Assembly: GCA_963730585.1 (NCBI GenBank)
Contig: CAVSSL010000010.1
Span: forward strand, 62,001-126,000
Source: Pedococcus_A sp963730585
GTDB lineage: Bacteria > Actinomycetota > Actinomycetes > Actinomycetales > Dermatophilaceae
Direction: 5' to 3'
DNA length: 64,000 bases
Made by a program: the position numbers and the translations under genes
In this document: one piece after another, positions 61,110 through 64,000 of the stretch
Layout: each line of letters begins with the position of its first letter
How positions within the stretch are numbered: position 1 is the stretch's first letter
The notes under the pieces: generated by a model
Database searches by the model: none
What the model was told of the DNA's origin: nothing
Seen by the model: only the letters and a program-made list of their open reading frames with translations

Positions 61110-61908
61110 CGGGGCGCCGGAGGGCAGGCCCGACGCGGTGCCGGACGAGGTCTTCCGCAAGGGGTCCGCCAGCGCGCCGGCCGGCTACTTCCGGTGGGAG
61201 GCGGCCGGGCTCGCGTGGCTGGGGTCGGCCCCGGGCGGGGCGGCGGTGGCCGAGGTGCTCGGCGTCGGCGACCAGCACCTCGACCTGCGCCGCCTCAGGT
61301 TCGCCAACCCCGACCCGGTGGCCGCCGAGGCGTTCGGCGCCGCGCTGGCCCGCACGCACGACGCCGGGGCGCCGGCCTTCGGGTCGCCGCCGGACGGGTG
61401 GACGGGCGACGGCTTCCTGGGCCCGCTGTCCGAGCCGCTTCCCCTGGCACTGCGGGCGAGCGCGACGTGGGGCGAGTTCCACGCCGCCCAGGTGCTCGGC
61501 ACCCTCAGGCTTGCCGTCGATAGGGGTGTCTACCGCAGATCCGAGATCGCCCTGGTCGAGGCGATCGTGGCCCGTCTGGAGCGGGGCGAGTTCGACGACG
61601 GGGCAGCACCGGCGCGGATCCACGGCGACCTGTGGTCGGGCAACCTGCTGTGGACCCGGGAGGGCGCGGTGCTCATCGACCCCGCTGCGCACGGCGGCCA
61701 CCGGGAGACCGACCTCGCGATGCTGGCCCTGTTCGGGTGCCCGCACCTCGAGTTCGTCGTCTCGGGCTACCTGGCGCAGCACCGGCTCGACGCCCAGTGG
61801 CGCGAGCGGGTGGCCCTGCACCAGCTGCACCCCCTGATGGTGCACGCCGTGCTGTTCGGCGGCGGGTACGTGCAGCAGAGCCTGGAGCACGCCCGCCGCT
61901 ACCGGTGA
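61102..61908 (+). CDS. fructosamine/ketosamine-3-kinase-family protein
   Basis: A 268-residue kinase of the fructosamine-3-kinase/aminoglycoside phosphotransferase fold. The catalytic loop is ARIHGDLWSGNLLW and the metal motif VLIDPAAHGGHRETDLAM. N-terminal nucleotide-binding residues are short. It phosphorylates glycated amines for deglycation in related enzymes. ATG 61102 lies within the last codons of the PfkB gene, so the two are coupled. Confidence 0.85.
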   Translation: MPDGAPEGRPDAVPDEVFRKGSASAPAGYFRWEAAGLAWLGSAPGGAAVAEVLGVGDQHLDLRRLRFANPDPVAAEAFGAALARTHDAGAPAFGSPPDGWTGDGFLGPLSEPLPLALRASATWGEFHAAQVLGTLRLAVDRGVYRRSEIALVEAIVARLERGEFDDGAAPARIHGDLWSGNLLWTREGAVLIDPAAHGGHRETDLAMLALFGCPHLEFVVSGYLAQHRLDAQWRERVALHQLHPLMVHAVLFGGGYVQQSLEHARRYR

Positions 61909-61930
61909 CGCTGCTGCGGCGGCGTGGTCC

Positions 61931-62476
61931 TCAGCCGACGGGCTCGCCGGTGCCGGTCTCGATGAGCCCGCGCACGTAGGCCGCCTGCCCGACGTGCTGC
62001 TGGTCGTCGTTGACGATGCTGACCAGCCGCACGCCCAGGCTGACCGGCGGGTCCCACCGCTCGTCGACGATCCGGTCGAGGTCGTCCAGCCCCAGGCCCG
62101 AGACGTAGGCGACGCTCTGCTCGTGGACCGCGTCGAGGTAGCCGGTGAGCAGGTCAGGCGACTCGACCCGCACGCCGTCCACCTCGGTGGGTGAGTGCCC
62201 GTAGCCGGTGTCGGCGTCGTCGAACGGCAACCCGAACCGCGTCGCCCACCCCTGCGCGGTCCACACCTGCTCGCGGCCCGCGAGGTCGGCCATGTGGTCG
62301 TCCTGGATGCGGGTCAGGTGCCAGACCAGCCAGCCGATGGAGTTCGCCTCCGGACCGGGCCGCTCGGCGAGCTGCTCGGGGCTGAGGCCCTCGACAACCT
62401 CGTGCACGCCCTCACGGATGCGGTTGAAGGAGTCCACCAGCAGCTCGCCCAGGGTCATGACGTCGATGGTAGGCAT
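61931..62476 (-). CDS. DinB-family mycothiol transferase-like protein
   Basis: A 181-residue DinB protein of the DUF664/mycothiol-transferase type. IGWLVWHLTRIQDDHMADLA and VSIVNDDQQHVGQAAYVRGL supply the three metal histidines. The N-terminus is MTLGELLVDSFNRIREGVHE. The start is ATG 62476 or 62458. In actinobacteria such proteins transfer mycothiol to electrophiles. The gene is convergent with the kinase gene. Confidence 0.88.
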   Translation of the reverse strand: MPTIDVMTLGELLVDSFNRIREGVHEVVEGLSPEQLAERPGPEANSIGWLVWHLTRIQDDHMADLAGREQVWTAQGWATRFGLPFDDADTGYGHSPTEVDGVRVESPDLLTGYLDAVHEQSVAYVSGLGLDDLDRIVDERWDPPVSLGVRLVSIVNDDQQHVGQAAYVRGLIETGTGEPVG

Positions 62477-62575
62477 GGGCCGCCGGCCGGGCACCTGGTT
62501 CGCCGCCCGGTCGTTGTCCGGCCACAGAGGGCACCGCGACAGAAGCCACAGATGGCACAGCAGCAGGGGAGGACC

Positions 62576-63052
62576 GTGGACGCGCACGACGTCTTGACCG
62601 TCTCCGAGGTGGCCCAGCGCAGCGGGTTCGCACCGTCGGCGCTGCGCTACTACGAGCGGGAGGGCCTCATCCACGCCTCGCGCACCGCGGGCGGACAGCG
62701 CCGCTACACCCGCGCCGTGCTGCGCCGCCTGGCCTTCATCCGCGCAGCCAGCAACGTCGGCCTGTCCCTGGAGGAGATCCGTGACGAGCTCGACCGGCTG
62801 CCGCAGGGCCGCACCCCCACCAAGGCCGACTGGACCCGCATCTCGGCCCACTGGCGCCGCCGGCTGGACGAGCGGATGGCCGCCCTCGAGGCGCTGCGCG
62901 ACCGGCTCGACTCCTGCATCGGCTGCGGCTGCCTGAGCCTGAAGCAGTGCGGAATCTCCAACCCGCGCGACGAGGCGGCCGACTCGCCGGACGCGCCCGG
63001 CGCCGCGAAGCTGCCGCCACTGCTGCGGCGACAGCCCCGCCAGGCGCAGTAG
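62576..63052 (+). CDS. soxR: redox-sensing MerR-family regulator SoxR
   Basis: A MerR-type regulator of 158 residues: helix-turn-helix LTVSEVAQRSGFAPSALRYY, a dimerisation coiled coil, and the [2Fe-2S] cluster motif SCIGCGCLSLKQCG with the SoxR spacing C-x2-C-x-C-x5-C. Oxidation of the cluster by redox-active compounds switches it on. GTG 62576 follows GGGGAGG and is preferred; ATG 62552 has no good site. It lies 10 bases before the epimerase gene and may regulate it. Confidence 0.93.
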   Translation: MDAHDVLTVSEVAQRSGFAPSALRYYEREGLIHASRTAGGQRRYTRAVLRRLAFIRAASNVGLSLEEIRDELDRLPQGRTPTKADWTRISAHWRRRLDERMAALEALRDRLDSCIGCGCLSLKQCGISNPRDEAADSPDAPGAAKLPPLLRRQPRQAQ

Positions 63053-63062
63053 CGTCGCCCGC

Positions 63063-64000
63063 ATGTGGACGAGGACGTCGCGGGCAGTGCTCGCCCTGGA
63101 CCGGCAGAGCACCTGGGCGGTGCTCTCGGACCTGCCGCGATGGCCCGCGTGGAACCCCGCCCTCGCCGAGGTCACGCTCGACGGCCCCGTCACCGATGGG
63201 CAGACCGGCTTCCTGGTGCCCAGCCTGCCGGTCATCGGACCGGTCCACCGGCGCACGGCGCCCTCCTTCACCGTCACCGAGGCCGCGCCGGGCTCGCGCC
63301 TCGTGCTCGAGCAGCCACAGCCGGGCGGCGCGCTGCGGGTCCGGTGGCGTCTCACCGATGCGGAGGACGAACCGGGTGGCACCCTCCTCGAGCAGCGCGT
63401 CGAGGTCGTCGGGCCGCTCTCGGCCGGGGTCGGCCCCACGGTCGGCGCCGCGCTCGCCCGCCACTTCGCCGTGAACGCGGCGAGGCTCCACCGGCTGGCC
63501 ACGGCCGGGGTCCCTCGCGACGGCGCCCTCAGGGTGGTCATCGCGGGTGGCACGGGCGAGCTCGGTCGACGCCTGGCCTCCGACCTGCAGTGCCGCGGCC
63601 ACGACGTCGTGCTGCTCACGCGGCATACCCAGCCCGGCCTGCCCTTCCGCCAGCGGGAGTGGGACGGGCGCACCCTCGGCGCCTGGGTCGACGAGCTCAC
63701 CCGACCGGTGCCCACGGCGGTGGTGAACCTCGCCGGCAAGCTGGTCGATGTCCGACCCACGCCCGAGAACATCGCCGCCCTGCGCGCCAGCCGGGTCGAC
63801 TCCACCCGGGCGCTCGTGGCCGCGAGCCATCAGCGGAGCACCCCCGTCGCGCACTGGGTCCAGGCCAGCACCACGGCCATCTACAGCGACGCCGGGGAGA
63901 CGAGGTGCGACGAGGACACGCCGCTGCCGGTGGGCCTGCCCCAGATGACCGGCGTCGCCGAGCCGTGGGAGCGCGCGTTCGAGGGGGCCAACACCGCCCA
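63063..64000 (+). CDS. SRPBCC plus TIGR01777 epimerase fusion, 3' end cut by the window
   Basis: The open frame from ATG 63063 runs off the window end with no stop. The first 150 residues are an SRPBCC (START-like) domain (LSDLPRWPAWNPALAEV). From about 158 an NAD-dependent epimerase domain begins (LRVVIAGGTGELGRRLASDL), with the TIGR01777 signature AVVNLAGKLVDVRPTPENIA and the SDR region WVQASTTAIYSD. This fusion is common in actinobacteria. The natural substrate is unknown. It follows soxR closely and may belong to its operon. Confidence 0.85.
   Translation, partial: MWTRTSRAVLALDRQSTWAVLSDLPRWPAWNPALAEVTLDGPVTDGQTGFLVPSLPVIGPVHRRTAPSFTVTEAAPGSRLVLEQPQPGGALRVRWRLTDAEDEPGGTLLEQRVEVVGPLSAGVGPTVGAALARHFAVNAARLHRLATAGVPRDGALRVVIAGGTGELGRRLASDLQCRGHDVVLLTRHTQPGLPFRQREWDGRTLGAWVDELTRPVPTAVVNLAGKLVDVRPTPENIAALRASRVDSTRALVAASHQRSTPVAHWVQASTTAIYSDAGETRCDEDTPLPVGLPQMTGVAEPWERAFEGANTA

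Noticed and set aside
1..64000. tRNA or rRNA genes, CRISPR arrays, prophage, IS elements
   Set aside because: No T-loop-like motifs, regular spaced repeats, integrase or transposase genes were seen.

Overview
The window is about 64 kb of ordinary, gene-dense chromosome from a high-GC actinobacterium. By eye GC is near 72% and codons end almost always in G or C. Gene content (cytochrome bd with both CydD and CydC, efeUOB behind a DtxR/IdeR-type iron box, several DinB/mycothiol-transferase-like proteins, a mycobacterial-type SOS box, a GAF-ANTAR regulator, DUF222-HNH and DUF5926 proteins) fits a soil or sludge member of the Micrococcales, perhaps Intrasporangiaceae. That family assignment is inference. 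I see no tRNA, rRNA, CRISPR array, insertion sequence, prophage or attachment site. No gap between genes exceeds about 230 bases.

Layout. 1-7150: cydABDC (cydA cut by the window edge) runs by overlapping stops and starts into a BlaI-type repressor, an M56 metallopeptidase and a low-molecular-weight phosphotyrosine phosphatase. 7200-12600: purB, a DinB protein, and a coupled pair on the minus strand, a receiver-flavoprotein fusion and a membrane adenylate cyclase. 12600-19100: a YjbR remnant, a MarR/cupin divergon with a perfect operator, VOC, SpoU methyltransferase, LURP-one, HAD and FMN-binding proteins, and serS. 19200-26000: exporter, antiporter, and a lipid kinase with two overlapping PAP2 phosphatases. 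26000-31600: efeBOU, pheA, a DUF4446 protein and a GDT1-type cation transporter. 31700-43450: hydrolase and DinB genes, a cell-envelope glycosyltransferase block with a large phosphatase-like membrane protein, a glycerophosphodiesterase, and a sigma factor coupled to ogt. 43600-54400: an SOS-controlled DUF222-HNH gene, tryptophanase with an Lrp regulator, an acyltransferase, a DUF808 protein, an AAA ATPase, an M20 peptidase and a rhodanese. 54400-64000: a Fpg/Nei glycosylase, an App1-like lipid phosphatase, a DsbA-like protein, GAF-ANTAR, a secreted endonuclease I, a PfkB kinase with a fructosamine-kinase-like gene, DinB, SoxR and a truncated TIGR01777 epimerase.

Three things go beyond routine annotation. 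First, the octamer GTATGCCG (reverse CGGCATAC) occurs about 41 times on both strands, in genes and between them and in several reading frames, against roughly two expected. It also sits in both arms of two large inverted repeats. Second, a response-regulator/thioredoxin-reductase-like fusion lacking the redox cysteines is translationally coupled to a membrane adenylate cyclase, which looks like a signalling module. Third, short tandem repeats of 13-26 bp lie at or beside the stop codon of five genes.

Reading frames break in cydD, cydC, purB, one pentapeptide-DinB gene and the DUF222-HNH gene, and shift twice in a second DinB gene. Since purB and the cyd genes are unlikely all to be dead, base-level assembly error is the simplest explanation, and frames there should be treated with care.
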